In this document: piece after piece, positions 10,920 to 24,249 of the stretch | Numbering within the stretch: the first letter of the stretch is position 1 | How the letters are laid out: the number at the start of each line of letters is the position of its first letter | Assembly: GCA_004335635.1 (NCBI GenBank) | Contig: QAXH01006740.1 | Coordinates: 6,819 to 62,350, forward strand | Origin: Chloromonas sp. AAM2 | Taxonomy: Eukaryota; Chlorophyta; Chlorophyceae; Chlamydomonadales; Chlamydomonadaceae | DNA: 55,532 bases | Direction of reading: 5' to 3' | Program-made: the position numbers and the translations under genes | The notes under the pieces: generated by a model | The model's database searches: none | Told to the model about the DNA's origin: nothing | The model's input: only the letters and a program-made list of their open reading frames with translations

Positions 10920-13900
10920 CTAATTGCCCCATTTCGCCTTTTGCCTGGCGAGCACACTTTCCATGCTCGAGTTCCGAGCTCGGCTCTCTTTGAGGAGCTG
11001 CTCGCGGTTTTTGCCGCTGCGGCGGTACACCTGAGGTTAGCAGCCAGGTAGTTAAAGTTGAATGCTGGAAACCATCATCCTACTGCGTCACAAACTGATC
11101 TTGCGTAGCTGCAGCGTTTGCTTTGCTTATCCTGAATTCCATTAGACGGACAGTTCTGAGCGACGTAGCCTGAGCAACGTATAGTGTGATCGGCCTCTTA
11201 GCGCTCCTAACTTATTTGCACCTGAGGTGGCCAAAACTCTTTTCTGCTCCGAACTGGTTCGTGAATGCCCAAAACCCTCACGCAAACTCAGCAGTACAGC
11301 AGTGCAGTTGAGACCTTGTGCTCGCTCACCTGCGCCACCACTGCTGACCGCCCGCCCACACTGAGCTGCGAGGTGACCAACATCTCCCCCGCCTTGCCTA
11401 TCGTGGCATGGCCATCCGTCGCCATCGTGTAGTCTTCGGTAAGGGTTCCTGCGTTAGGTTCACTCCAGTTGAAGACAATCCGTACACCACCAGCGATGCG
11501 CTGTGCGGTGGCTGTCTGGTTGCCGGGCTTGAGATCGCGCCGCATGAGCCGCACTGGTGAGCCAAACCTGCAATACCGGTGGGAGTGCAGTTATTGGAGG
11601 CGGTATTGGCGTGCCCAAGGAGATGGCTGTGAGATCTCTAATTGTACCGTCATTATATTGTGCTGCCCTCAAGCAGAGGAATTGCAGAGGCGATGCTGGA
11701 CAGGTGCAAATCGTACTGTTGCACTGGAAGCCTTTCTCCAGCGCCTGCTGTATGCATCTAATACATTTGGTAATTTGGACAGGCAACTTGCTTGCTGATG
11801 CATTCCCAGGCCGGTGATGGCTCCGCCAAACGCACTCACTTGACTCTCTCTGTGACTTTGAAGAAGGGCACGACCGTCACAAAATTGACGCAGAAGCTGC
11901 TCTCCTCGTCTTTGATCTCAATGCCCTGTGGTGCAGACGAAAAGATGCAAGATGGAAGGACACAGTCACCTGCTGTCAGCACCATCATTCTGTGCCAAAC
12001 CCCTTGTAGAAGGCGTCAGCCCCTTCCAATCCTCCCTCCACAGTAACTGCCTCAAGTTCCAGTTCCTCGTCGTGTGCCCCCTCCAGGAGAATCTGCGCTT
12101 GACTAACCAACTCATTGCAAGTGCGCCTTCTTTCAGCACTCATCTTATCCTGCACCGCACCCAAAACCTTCCCTGTCAATCAAACCCGTTTGCTGACCTC
12201 TATCAACCTGGCCGTGACCCGCTGCAGCCCCGACAGGCCCAACACGTCCAGCATGCGCTCGTATGACTCAGGCTGACTGGCGTCAGGGTCCTTCTCCCAC
12301 AAGCCTGCAGGCCACACATGTACTGCGGCGTTAGATACAAGGCTGTTGCTTGGAAGGAGAGAAAGAGCGTAGCCTCACTGCATTTGATAATGAGCATCTC
12401 GGGGCTTTGGTAGCTAGTGTACAGGGGAGGAGCACAGGAAGAGCACGACCATGCACAGCTGGTGCATGGGACACAAGGATGATGGAGTCAGTCGTTTGAA
12501 GGATAGGCAGGAGCAATGCTTGGTCTGTGGCAAGCTGCCTAGACAAACTGCATGCACTGGACCTCAACTCGGTCGCTGTGGACTTGCTGCAGCTGATAGC
12601 TCAGTGCCATCATCAGTCAAGGATGTCGAAGATGTGCTGGGATTTGCAGCGTTAGATGCACAGAACACAACTTGCAACCAAATCAAGCCACGCCGTCCCA
12701 TCCTACACCACCTGATGGTGATTGAATACAAGCCGAGTTTTAGGCAAAGTTTTGTGATTTAATCACCTGTGAGGTTGGGTGCAGTGGGTGTGATGTCTTC
12801 AAAGGATGCCTGGACAACGGTTTCTTCTTCTTCCTCACTCATCTCAAATGCAACCGCCTCCACCACTTTGGCCTGCAGACCAGTAGCTGTGGCTAGGCTT
12901 GTGTTATTAGCTGGCGTTGCCAGCGTGCGCATTGGTATACCGTTGGTCTGAGCGGACAGCCGATGCTTTTGCAAGCCTGCTGATGTGCCTTTGTTGTTTG
13001 GGGTAGGGTGAGAAATGCCGGGTTTTGCTGAAACGTCATCTGAGGTGGCAGAGGCACCACGTGCATAAGTTGCAGGCCCTGCTGGTAATTCAGTGGCACT
13101 GAGTGATGATGATGCTCTTGTTGCTGTGTATGCATCTGACGTACGGGTTGCTGTAGGAACTGTGTATGATGATGTGGCCTGTGCTGTGTGTGTGTAAGGC
13201 TGACTGAGGGGCCTGCTGCTGTGTGGTGCACTGCTGCGGCTGCTGCTTGTGTGATCGTGTGGGACGGGACGGGAAGCACTGTCAGCAGCGCCCTGCTGGC
13301 TGCCATACAGATCGGTGACCCAAGGCAGCAATGTGGGAGGTGATGGCAGCATGCCTGCGAGCAGCACACGCCGTGTACGATGTGAGCGTTTAAGGCATGT
13401 AGCCGAGCAGGGTGTATGGGCATTCCTGAGGGACCATAAAGCCAAGTGGCACATGGCACAGCGTAGAGTGCACAGATTACATGGTTCGTGCAGGTCGATA
13501 ACATTGCGCTGATGCAGTCAGGCCAGGTGAGGCTGTTCATGTGCAGCTTTGGCCACACCTGTGAGGGCCGAAGCCGCATTCAACAGGAAGTCCGGGGCAG
13601 ATGGTGGCTGCAGTCCCCTGAACGGCAACATGCACCAAACGTCGCATGATACCAAGCGTCAATTGCACACGCTGCGACATGCCCACATTCAATGACGTTG
13701 CTGCACATTGCCTGTGGTTGACTTGCTGCCTGCTCTGCGTGTGTGCTTTTCCTGCACCCGTTCTGCACCCGTTCTGCACCCGTGTGCTTTTTCTGCACCC
13801 GTTCTGCACCCGTGTGCTTTTTCTGCACCCGTTCTGCACCCGTTCTGCACCCGTTCTGCACCCGTGTGCTTTTTCTGCACCCGTTATGAACAAGACTGGC

Positions 13901-15870
13901 ACACAAACAAGCAAGGCTTGGCAGGCTGGCAGGCACTTAAGGCCAGGCTGAAGAAAAGTCCCGACCGCCTTCCCCACCTCATGCCGCCGTCTGTCTGACC
14001 CCCAGCTCTGAGCAGATCGACGGCAGGCATCCAGACGGGAGAGAGGGCATTAATGGCAGGCGAGGCTAGACTCAGAGCAGGCAACAAGACACGCACTGCG
14101 GCCTGCAAAACACAGAAAAGTTATTCCTGTCTACGCTGTTATTAAACAGACCTGTGCAGGTTGTGCAATGGACGTGCTTCCAACCAACGCGTCAACCATT
14201 TGGTGGATGTCATACACTCTACCAGTTCACAAATTCTTGCAGGTGAAAATATAGACATGCTCAACTGGCTTCACTTGTCGCCTGTGTGGCAAGTGATCAA
14301 GAACAGGAATCAGACGATGTTCCGTGTCCTCTGACGGTTTCCCTGGTGTAAATACATACACTTGTATATAGATGATGCAGCCGGCCCAGCTGCAACAAGT
14401 AATCCATACCACTCTCGACACGCCAGCTGAACTACACCTTGATGTGCATATCCCACAGGCTGCTGGCCATTTCCCAATCGCCTTGCACATGTTCATCACA
14501 GCTGTTCACCTGTGGCGCGTCCTTGATTGATGTGACGCAGCCCCTTGCCGGGTCCAGGCGCATCTGCCCCACACCCTCAGAGCCCGGCACAGGCAGACCG
14601 CCCACCTCCAAATGCCTGCGCCACCATGCATTGAACAGGGCAGCACCACTCTTGACCGAGCGTGTGAATTCAATGGGCTTCAGTTGAAACCTTGGGGACT
14701 GCACTACAGTAGCCTAAGTGGCAGGGCAAATGTGGCCAATCGCCTGAGCAGCGTTGCCACTCATTCGGACAAGGGACCTTAAACGGGGTCTTCCGGCAAT
14801 GCATGTGCTACGACCAGACAATGCACTGTCAACGTACTCCATGTCTCTGTTGCGGTCATAAGGAGGCATGCTACGGAACCAATACTTAAGCTGTGCTGCC
14901 ATAGATGTACCCCAGCATGGAGCAGGTGCCAACGCTCACCAGGTGACCGTCACACGGTGAAGGCCTGTGCTGTTGGACACATCAATGGGCACGATGTCAT
15001 CCACCACAAGTGCAGCCGACTCCGGGAGGCCGCTGAGCACCTGCCCGTACCAGCGGACTGTGGCTTGTTTGCCCACATGGTGCACCTGCGGTGCATGCAG
15101 CCGTGCTGTGTAGCGCAAACCCAAACATGACAGGAGGCAAACTGACATTTAGGGTCATCAGCTTGCAGCTGAATTGCATTGAGCACGTACATCAAGCACG
15201 TACATCAAGCACGTACATCAAGCACTAGCCTGCGACTGATTCTACACTTGTACGCCCAACCCATGTCAAGTGCATGCGTGCAGTTGTAAATGGAGTGTTT
15301 AATACACATCCCTGCACATGCATCTCTTGCTTGCCTGCAACGCTGGGTTGGTGTACTCCACATCGTTGGCCAGCAGGGTAAACATTCCAGACAAATCCCT
15401 GTTGTTCAGGCAGTCGAAAAACCTGCGTGGGAAGCAAGGTGTTGAGCTGTTGGAATGCAAGCATGTGCCAGTGGCGTGATGAACAAGCAAGATTGCTTAC
15501 CTGCGTGTCACGCTGCATGCTCCAACTTTGTCTTCGGGGACACGCTCTGCTTGCTGCAGGACATCAGGCGAATTTATGAAATGTGAGTACGGGACACATC
15601 ATACCAACAGGATACCAACTGGCGCAAACTACACAATGCCTGATGGCGTCATCATACGATCATAAGGGAACCCGGGAAAGCATTACTCACCCGTATTGCT
15701 CGCTTGTGGACCGGGATAGCGGGATAGCGGGCGCCTGCCGGCTGTGCCAGCGTACGTGACGATGCCGCATGAACTGAAGTAATTCGATGACGCAAGGTTG
15801 TGGTGCGTCTCGTGCGGTCCTTAAGCCGATCGCCACAAAAGCAAGAAGCGCTCGTCCCCCGAATCGCCAT
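10920..15870 (-). CDS. SnoaL/NTF2-like and lipocalin-like fusion protein, probably plastid-targeted
   Basis: Eleven exons, all phase-matched, 626 residues: 15870-15691, 15553-15501, 15422-15335, 15085-14940, 14690-14510, 14102-14000, 13354-12767, 12304-12198, 11925-11840, 11567-11330, 11030-10920 (TAG). The ATG at 15870 follows an in-frame TGA. Residues 1-60 are Ser/Thr/Arg/Ala-rich with few acids, like a chloroplast transit peptide. About 65-215 is a SnoaL-like cone fold (NNRDLSGMFTLLANDVEY; RLDPARGCVTSIKD). 217-250 is hydrophobic (VLLPALSLASPAINALSPVW). 255-440 is a Ser/Thr/Ala/His-rich, probably disordered linker ending in an acidic EMSEEEEE. 446-589 resembles a lipocalin/calycin barrel: GLWEKD fits the G-x-W motif, and VVPFFKVTER and VVAQVYRRS look like barrel strands. 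A basic tail follows. Intron 3 has a GC donor at 15334. The exon 5 acceptor (AAG at 14691) is the weakest boundary. Ligand and reaction are unknown. Confidence 0.8.
13750..13886. repeat. 11/19-bp minisatellite in intron 6 of the NTF2-lipocalin gene
   Basis: Repeats of TTCTGCACCCG (11 bp) are interspersed with a 19-bp variant that adds TGTGCTTT before the core. Lies in the intron between exons 14102-14000 and 13354-12767, so the apparent Cys/Arg-rich frames through it are not coding. Confidence 0.9.
14312..14354 (+). repeat. Dispersed repeat family 1, copy B (partial)
   Basis: Only the 3' half of the element: CCGTGTCCTCTGACGG followed by TTTCCCTGGTGTAA. In an intron of the NTF2-lipocalin gene, antisense to it. 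Its wording is closest to copy C at 35307. Confidence 0.8.
15183..15224. repeat. 13-bp tandem triplication
   Basis: Three units of GCACGTACATCAA plus a partial fourth, in the intron that starts with the GC donor at 15334. Confidence 0.9.
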
Positions 15871-17246
15871 TGCACGATCCCACTGTGAAACTCACAGGAA
15901 CGCTATAATCCAATTGTGTCAGCCTTTGTCTGAGAAAGGGCTGAAGTTTTCCAAAGTAACGTGTCACTGTAACGACCATGGACATCGGTTTGTCACTGCA
16001 CGTGTGGCCGGCATGGGTCTGTCACTCTGGGTCTGATTCATCAGATTCTTAGCGCGCACCTGATTCAGCTACGAGGAACTTGGAACCAACCCGGGAAAAA
16101 CGAAAGTTACGTTGTGGTTGCTTGCTGTGTATGCGTGCTTGGTGTGTACATGGTGCTTGGCATTAGAGCTGTCCGTAGAACGCACTGACACTCGTGCGAC
16201 TGACAGGTGCAATGTTGTATGCTGATGGCTTTCATTCAGAGCAACAGTTTGCTGCAACGAGTCAGGAGAGCTCCTCAAGCCTAGGATGGGCCAGAAGGGA
16301 TGGGATTCGTCAGCTGGACAAATTGACTCAAATGGAGTTACAGAGGCCCGCAAGAACCAAGGAAACAAAATACCGAACTCAGCGATGCAGTGACCTCGCC
16401 ACCTCGCCACTGGGACACAAGGAACTGTCCCAGAACTGGCAAACATTTTGTTTGGGCATGATGCCAAGTAACTTGACAGAAGTCAACAAAACGTCCTGAG
16501 CCATGCAGCTCTGAACATACCCAAGCTCTGATAGATCTGTCGTCGTCAGCCTGCAGAGCCAGCAAGACTATGCACCACGCCAACAAAGGTTTCAATCCTA
16601 ATTTGCCAGTTGAACATCTTGCGTCCAGCTGTGGCCAGCCACGACGCCAACAGCTGTGCTCTCCAGTCTGTCAGCTGGCAGGCAGGTACAGCTGGCAGGC
16701 AGGTACAGCTGGCAGGCAGGTACTGCAGCCAGCAGGCCGGGAGGCAGCAGAGGTCTAAAGGCTAGTCGGATGGCCCCTCCTCGGTCGCCCTCATGCACTT
16801 GAGTTGCGTTGCCAAGATATAGCCGCCATTGGAGCACTTACCTGACTGCGGCTGACAGGCCTCTGGGAGCTTAAAAACTGCATGTCTACATGAAAAACTT
16901 TAGTAGAACCGATGTACCCTAAACGACTGCGGCAGAGGTGAATGGGATGTATGCAAATCCTGCACGTGGCTGGCTCCCCATTGTATGTATTTGTGACCAT
17001 GTAATGCTTTTGCTGCCTTGAAAATGTGCTGGGTGGCTGGGTTGCGTGCAGGCATTGATACAGGACAAGGTGTGGGTGGTGCCACTTAACCGTGAGGCCA
17101 GGTGGCGACACGCAACCGTGAGCAGAAACTGGTGCCCCACATGTCCATGAAAACGTCCGCTCAGCAGAAGCAAGCAATGGGTCAGTTGAGCCTGTACGGC
17201 ATGTGCAAAGCACTGGCATAGACACGCGCGCACATGTGTGATCATC
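15871..17246. other. Spacer: promoter side of NTF2-lipocalin gene and 3' side of poly(A) polymerase gene
   Basis: Both flanking genes run on the minus strand, so this 1.4 kb must hold the poly(A) polymerase 3' UTR and the promoter of the fusion gene. I see no TATA-like element or coding exon that I can support. It contains three 17-bp units GCTGGCAGGCAGGTACA (16673-16723) and a short motif (AACTGGCAAAC near 16433) shared with 33286 and 55126. Confidence 0.6.
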
Positions 17247-20200
17247 TCAATGACTAGACTGCCCATATATAACTCCACATCTTTGACATGATTGGTGCAC
17301 ATCAAGTGCTTGAGCATTGCGCTTGCACTTGACTTGCATTAAAACCCACTTGAACGTAAGCCCTGGCCGTTGCTTCTTGGCTGGCGGTGGCTTGGCATCT
17401 GTTGTGGGCCGCTTAGCCTGCGGGCGCACAGGACAGGCAGCAGGGGAGGCAGCAGGGCAAGGGGCCGCCGTCACGAGCAGTCAGCCTGCAGTCATGAAGC
17501 CACATCAGCCATATCCACTCCAGCACCAACGTCTGTCACACACTATGATGCACAAGTGAATATGACCAGCACAGCATCCAGGCCAGCCCTGCCATGATGC
17601 CCCATGGCAGGGTAAAGCCTGCCTGCATGTACACAAGCTGTCAGGGCCCACTATTGACCGCTGGAACACCGAGGTCCATGCAAGACCGCCACTGCCCTTC
17701 TGCTCCTGATTGAGGTAATCCAGACACGTCCTACTGCTGGTTCCCACCCCACCCGGATATTTCGCACCCCAGGCACCGCCGCCGGTTTACTTGTCGCCTG
17801 CTGCTCTCCCGCACTCTTCATGCCTCCCGGAGGCACAATCTCAGTGGCGCCTTGAGGACCCTGCTGCTTGCCCTGCGTCTGCTGGGCGTTTGGTTGACCA
17901 TGGCGACTGCTGCCACTCAATGCCTTGGCAGCTGGGGCGGTGGTGGCTACAGAGGTGGTGGTGGTTGGGGCGGTTGTAGCCACAGAGGCGGTGGTAGCGC
18001 CCGTGAGCTGCACTGCGGTGTTGCAGCCCATCCAGTCTGAGATCTCCGCCTGACCGTTGGCTAGGATGCGTGCTTCAGTGGCGGATGCAGCAGCGTCGGG
18101 AGTGGCGGCACGCAGTCGGCCTGCGCCTGGTTTTGGAATGGCAGAGGTCTCCTGCATGGTGCCATGGAAGCAGGGTGGTGCAGGCAGTGCAAATGCATGG
18201 ACCTTCAATGCAGCACATGCATGACAAAGCAATGGAAATACAGAAACAGATTCATCCAGTGGCACAGTTTGCTTGGCGTCACAGTATGCTCGCACACCAC
18301 GCAGTCTCCATGCCAGCACATCTCATAGCAGGCTCTGCTGTGTCACGTCCTCCAGGCCACAAGCTGTTTCCGAGTCCCGGTGTGATTCTGAGTAGAAAAG
18401 TGCAGGCCTAGACACTGGGCTGTGCCCTAGCTCGTACCATGGTGCTCGCCTCGTCCTCCAACACAAGGGTTGATGCATCCGTCTGGCTGGCATCCCTGGA
18501 CGCCGTTGCAACACACCCTGACGCAGCAGCTGCTGCTGGTGCTGTTGTTGGAGCGCCACTGGCGCTGCGTGGCCTGCCTTGGCTGGACGCAGCACCTGAG
18601 CTGACTCGCGAGGCAGCCGCTCCTGCCGCGCCTGATGCAGCACTGGCAGTCCCAGCACCTGCTGCTGTCGCTGTGGAAGCTGCAGGGCGCTTGCTGGCTG
18701 CTGTTGCACCAGCAGATGACGCCCGGCCATCCTCTGACCTGGGCCGCTTGGTGCCCTGGCTTGCTTCTTCTTCCCCAGTCAACTTGTCGTCGCCTGCCGC
18801 TGCTGCCGCCTGTGTCCCCTGCTCGCCCTGTACTTGGCTGTCTTCTGCCTTCACCTCAGGCTTTGGCTCCACCGCTGGCGCTGCTGCTGCTGCTGGTGTT
18901 GCTTTGGGCAGCAGTGGGTTGCACCCCTCGGGAAACACCCATGCGGGCAGGTCGCGCTGCCGCATGACCGAGGGAGTGAGCTCCATGCCTTCACGCCGCT
19001 CCTCCCAGTCCATCACCTGGACAGACAAGCACGCCAGGGACAGATGTGAAATGGAGGCGTGCCAAATCAGCCAAATCAAACCGCTAACCGCATGACATGT
19101 CAAAGCACTCCAGCAGACCCTTCCCTAGCTGGTCGCTGCTGCGGTCCTGCTGTTGCACTGTGACTGCTAGTCCAAACCGCTAGCTAAAGCATTTCAAGCA
19201 AATCATTACCGACCTGCCTGGCAGGAGCGCCTTCCGGATTACGTACTGACCACTAACAATAGACATGCCACAGTTAATCACCCCACCACCTGACCATGTC
19301 GACTGTACGATGCACATTATCTAACTTTGCATGTGATGCTCCCATCCTACTCTCCAATACCTGTAGTGGCCGCGGCCTGTGGAGCGACTGTGATTGCCCT
19401 GCCTCACCTGACCCCTAAACTGTCGTATCGGCTGAGTGACGTTGACGCTCTTATTGTTCTGCCCCGCTGCAGTGGTGGCGCCAGCGTTGCGCTGCAGCGA
19501 GTAAGGCTGCGTTGACACCATGCCTGATGATGTGTTCACGGCCTCCGCCTGCATATCAACATGACTTCAACAACCTGCTGCTGTCACACACAAAAGCTGT
19601 CCCATCTGGCATTTGCAAATACTAAGACTGCACATGCTTAAAAATTGTCTGCCATGAGGTACGAACAGCCTGTGCCACTTGCCAGCCAGTAGAAGTGGGA
19701 AGGAAACTGACTGGGATCCACTAATTCTGGCCTCTAGGGCACCAAGTTCTGTTACCGCGCCAGTCTGCACGTTCCTTCCATCTCCACCACTCACCTGCGC
19801 TGCTCGTTTCGTGAGGCACAGGAAGTAGAACTTGCGTGGCTTGGGGTCGCCTGGGTGCAGGTTGGCCGGCGCTCGCATGCTGTCATGGTGTGGCCTCACG
19901 TTTGTGTGCTCCTCGAGGACGCGCACGAGCAGACGGATGCGCGACCGCACCCAACCGTCCCACTTCTCAAGGTCACTGTCACATCCCGCAGTCACCTCGA
20001 TCTGAGGGACAGAACAGCGCGTATGGTTGATGTGTGTGCCAGCACACAGAAGATGCATGGTGCATGGCAGGCAGTTGGTGACTGATCAGCTTGCAAGCGA
20101 CGCAACAACATGCACGGTCACATCACAATGTACAAGCACTTATAACGTCCTAGGACTTCAGTTCAATTAAAATTACTGAGCAGCTGGGCAGTAACGGCGT

Positions 20201-23200
20201 GTCAGCTTGTGGTAGAAGTGTGCGGACTAGACCCTGCGGAAACTCGAGCATAAGGCGCTCACCAGAACATAGAATGCCAGCTTGGACTCAAAGAACTTGT
20301 GTGGTTCGAACAGCTTTGACCATGCCGTTACACCGTTGGACTTGAGCACCAGAATCTCGCGGCAGATGTCAAAGCCACGCTTGAACTCCTCTGTCATCAC
20401 AGCCTGAGCAGCAGAAACCAGAGTCAGACTTACACACAATCTGCCTTGGTTACAGGTGCACTCTGTAAGGCTTGAATCAGGCCACTGCTGTTTGCTTTGC
20501 ACTTGCAGGACCCTCTCAGCCATCAATACGCTGTCGTAATGCCGCCATGGTCCTGGCATGTGAGGCATCCCTGCAGATCACCTGCTGTACCCATTTTATC
20601 AAAACCTATCAAACCCTATCTGTCCTACCGCGTCCTCCTGCTCCACACTGCAAACATCATCCATCCAGGTCAAGCGTTGCTTGCGTGCATGCTGAGTGCC
20701 CTGGCATTTCACACGACATCCCCTATTATTATTATTATCATCATTATTATTATCATTATTATTATTAATTAACATGCTGCACCCTACTCCACCCTATCTC
20801 TGTCTTCCTTGCCTACCATTGTGCACCGTGTGACGTTATAAGAAGAGTTCATGGCTGGATACGCAGGCGTAATGATAGGCATGAGCGAGCGCTTGTCCCG
20901 CTCCATGTTCGGGTCCCAGACCGCGAGGCCCATGGCGTCATCATTGCGCTGGGGCAGCAGGTGCAGGGGCGTGGGCCACTGCCATGCACCGCTGAAGAAC
21001 TGCACCAGCCAAACACACATACAAGCAGTGATGTGATAACCATATCCTCAAGCCATGCACCACCAACCAATCCATGTTCACTGCTTGTGCGACACAAACT
21101 GTGACCATAGAAACAACAACGCCATATTCCACTGGCAGCCAATCAACCAGTCTCCTGATGCACGATGGTGTCGGAATGCTCAGTTGACTTGCACGCTGAC
21201 CTTCGCTATGCACAAGCATGCAGCAGGTGCCCAGTCAGAACAGTAGGCGAGCATGTTTGATTCCTGACGTCTGGTGTGCACTCACCATGAACAGTGACAG
21301 CAGCACTGCGCTTGCGCTCTTCCTAGGATACCAGCGGCACACCTTGGCAACAAGCAGCGCCATGTTGACACCTGTAGTGGTTGAAGCACGTGATCTGATG
21401 GAAATGAGCCAACTACCAAATCAACCGACGCGATTTATGCTGCCTGGATAAGAGAAATATGTCTGGCATGGACTCGTCAAAACGATTGTATTCTGCGCTA
21501 GTCCCACAACTTCTAGCCCTGGTATCTGAACGAGCATGCTTTGGCCGTAGCCGAGCTCCTGGCATGAAGGCTTCGGGTTTTCAGTCATAATGTCAGTGTC
21601 TCGGCTGTTCCGAAGTGCGCATGCACGTGGCAAGACGACTCAGCCCCGGACATTCTGCGACGCCAGCCTCTGTCATGCACAAACCGCCTTTTGAAAAATG
21701 TAGTTTGACACGGCCCTGGCACTGATGTCCCGGAAATCAAAGCGCTTGTGAATAGATTGTGAAGGTGACCTGGTGACTGGTGACTGCTATGAATCCCAGT
21801 CTCTGGCATTATGTCAGCCGCGCACACCAAGGCAGGCAAGAGGAATGTAAGGCCTGGCCTGTGCATTTGGAGGAGGCCAACGAGGCGCACCGCTGAGTGC
21901 AAATTGAAACCTTGGCGTGAACTGATTCACAGACAGGCCCTTGGCTCAATGCCATTGGAACAGCCTTTAGTCTGGTCAGACTGAAGGCGGCCAGTGACAT
22001 TGAGTGGAACAAGAGTCAGGTCAACACATACAAGGGCCTGTCAGTGAATTAGGTTTTGATATGCACCCAGCCGGGCGCCTCATTGGCACCCTCCAAATGC
22101 ACACATGCCTCGCCTTACCAGGCCAGGTTCTACAGCCGGTGCCCTTGCCTTGCCTGTTTCCTCTCACCTGCCTTGCGTGCATGGCTGCTAGGATGCCAGA
22201 AACTGGGCATCACAGCCGTCACCTATCCGACCCTACAACTTGACATGCCGTGTCGATTACCTGTGCTGCTGCGCTGCTAACATCCAATACTGGCATTTTG
22301 AACACTCAGCACACCCCACCCACCCCACGCCAACTGACATCCCCAACCGTGCATACACTCCAGCAGCATACACGCACAGCCAGCAACACACAGCAACTGT
22401 CCATCACGTCACATGCACTCACCTCCCAGGTACCCCGCCACGTTGCTGTAAACTCCCCTCTTCTCTGCCCACAGCTTGACTGCCTTCAGTGCCAGTCGGA
22501 ACACGCCCACATCGGGCACCGACTTGAGGATGGTGTCCGTCACTCGGCAGCCGTTGAGCGAGCGCACTGTCTGCTCGTCGCAGCCCCGCAGCACGGAGTT
22601 CGGCGACAGGTCGAGGTTCTCGGGGATCAGGAACACAGCGAGGGAGGCGTACAGCACATCCAGCTCTAGGCCGTAGTACTGCAAGGCAGTGTGCGTGAGT
22701 GTGTCTTTGCACATCTGTAGCGTTTCTCACATGCCATATGTGCACTGACCAGAAAATCAAGCTTCATGCCGAAGATGCATGAGTTCCATGCATGTGAAAC
22801 AGCAGACGGCATAAACATCAACCATGCAAGAAGCATGTCTCGCCTGGCAAGATACTAGGTGCAATTCATGACTTCAACATACAACAACTCCATGAAGAGT
22901 CAGTCACCAAGCCAAGCCGTGCGCCAGCACGTTTGCGCCAACATGCTCAGTACAGATACTGATTGGACGCGTGTGTGATGATTCCTGGCCAAATGCAGTA
23001 TCTGACCACGCCTTAAACACATAACAAATCTTAGGGCTGACTTGCTGCTCACCTTGATTTTCAGCACGGGCACGTAGGCTTTGGACACTGCGGTGATTTC
23101 GGTCACATTGGGCGTTTTCTGCAAAACGTACAAGCAAAACACAACAAGACTCTGCAACTCTGGTAGCAAGGCATTCCCATGCCAGCGATGTGCAAGTACT

Positions 23201-24249
23201 ACCTCGTTGAGGTGCCACAGATCAGTGCAGGGTAAGCATGCACAGACAAGGCTCATGAAGTGTGGATTGTTCAAAAGTGGCACTCCAACCGTCCCAGCTT
23301 ATCAGCATGGCATCAGTTCTCTCCCACAGCTGCCTGGTATGGAACACCAAAGCATGAACTGCATGCTGCGGGTGCGTGCCTTGTGACCAGAGGACCATGC
23401 ATGGCTGCTCAACATGTGTGCGGTTTCACCAACAGCCTGCAATTGTGCATAGTGTACGCACCTTGAGAACCTGCTCCAAGCAGTAAGGCTCGCTGCCAAA
23501 GAAATGCAGGTCACGTCTGGCATACGAGGGCCCCACACATAGGACGTCAATGTCAGCACCTGTGGCGGAGTGGCAGCAGAGACCATGGCACATGAGAGCA
23601 AGAGTGCCAAGGTAGGTGGCTTGCATCAGAAAGCGGCAACGGACGATACTGTACACGAACATGCATGGAGCTAGCAAGTCACACATCTAATCAAGCCATC
23701 AGGGCTGCTGAAGGTTGGTCACCAGCAGACGTCCCTGCCGTTGCCTTGAAGGCAAGCACGGGTTGGTGCTTTTCGCCCTGATTCTTACATGCATGGCTGC
23801 TTGGGGACAGACACGCACGGATCTGCATGGCGTGCTGAGTTTTACCTGGTGCATGCACTCCCAGGCGATAAGAACCAAAGGTGAAGATTTTGGCGTTGGC
23901 ATCCTGAGCAGAGCTGTCAGCCAGGCCGCACTGCCTGGCTGCAAGTTTGACCCAGGCCTTCACAACCTGATCTAATCGTCCCAAGACTTCCTCGCGTAGC
24001 CGGATCTCGTCAGCATCCTCGTAAAGCCTCTGCTCCTCTAGGTACTGCATGGCGGAAAGCTTCCGAGAATTAGCCAAGGAAGAGACGCATGGAGACAAGG
24101 TCGCATGCGTGGTCTTGTCAGCGCTGCAGGCCCCTTGACATGAACGAGCAAGAGCAATTATGCACGCTTGCCTGCTTCAAGTGCAGGCTCTGTCGCTTCT
24201 CCAGCTCGGAAGCCGACTCAGTGTTGATTGGCGCGAACTGGTCGCCCAT
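17247..24249 (-). CDS. PAP: Canonical nuclear poly(A) polymerase
   Basis: Adds poly(A) tails to cleaved pre-mRNA. Thirteen phase-matched exons, 862 residues: 24249-24172, 24044-23846, 23559-23462, 23118-23053, 22678-22423, 21371-21286, 20999-20817, 20403-20263, 20001-19795, 19548-19408, 19016-18438, 18151-17768, 17417-17247 (TGA). The ATG follows an in-frame TGA. The nucleotidyltransferase signature is [10 protein letters not shown] then [11 protein letters not shown]; the metal-binding aspartates are D95, D97 and D154 (ELDVLY). The central domain shows [11 protein letters not shown] and [14 protein letters not shown]; the RNA-binding domain shows MPIITPAYP and [10 protein letters not shown]. 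From about residue 520 the tail is Ala/Ser/Thr/Gln-rich and ends with a basic, nuclear-localisation-like [16 protein letters not shown]. Exon 1 ends in a GC donor (24171). The last two exons rest on phase and the basic motif only. Longer than most plant PAPs because of the low-complexity tail. Confidence 0.95.
20724..20770. repeat. (ATT)n microsatellite in PAP intron
   Basis: Imperfect ATT/ATC trinucleotide run in the intron between exons 20999-20817 and 20403-20263, about 45 bp from the upstream exon. Confidence 0.95.

Noticed and set aside
12198..12767. Two separate genes: an NTF2-like gene ending just after 12767 and a lipocalin-like gene starting nearby
   Set aside because: The donor at 12766 and acceptor at 12305 match phase and rebuild a G-x-W motif across the junction, and no good start codon precedes the second half.
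12893..13579. 228-codon minus ORF rich in His/Leu/Pro
   Set aside because: Alternative frame of exon 13354-12767, whose frame is fixed by phase-matched junctions on both sides.
18439..19095. 218-codon plus-strand ORF as a gene
   Set aside because: Antisense shadow of the Ala/Ser-rich PAP exon 19016-18438.
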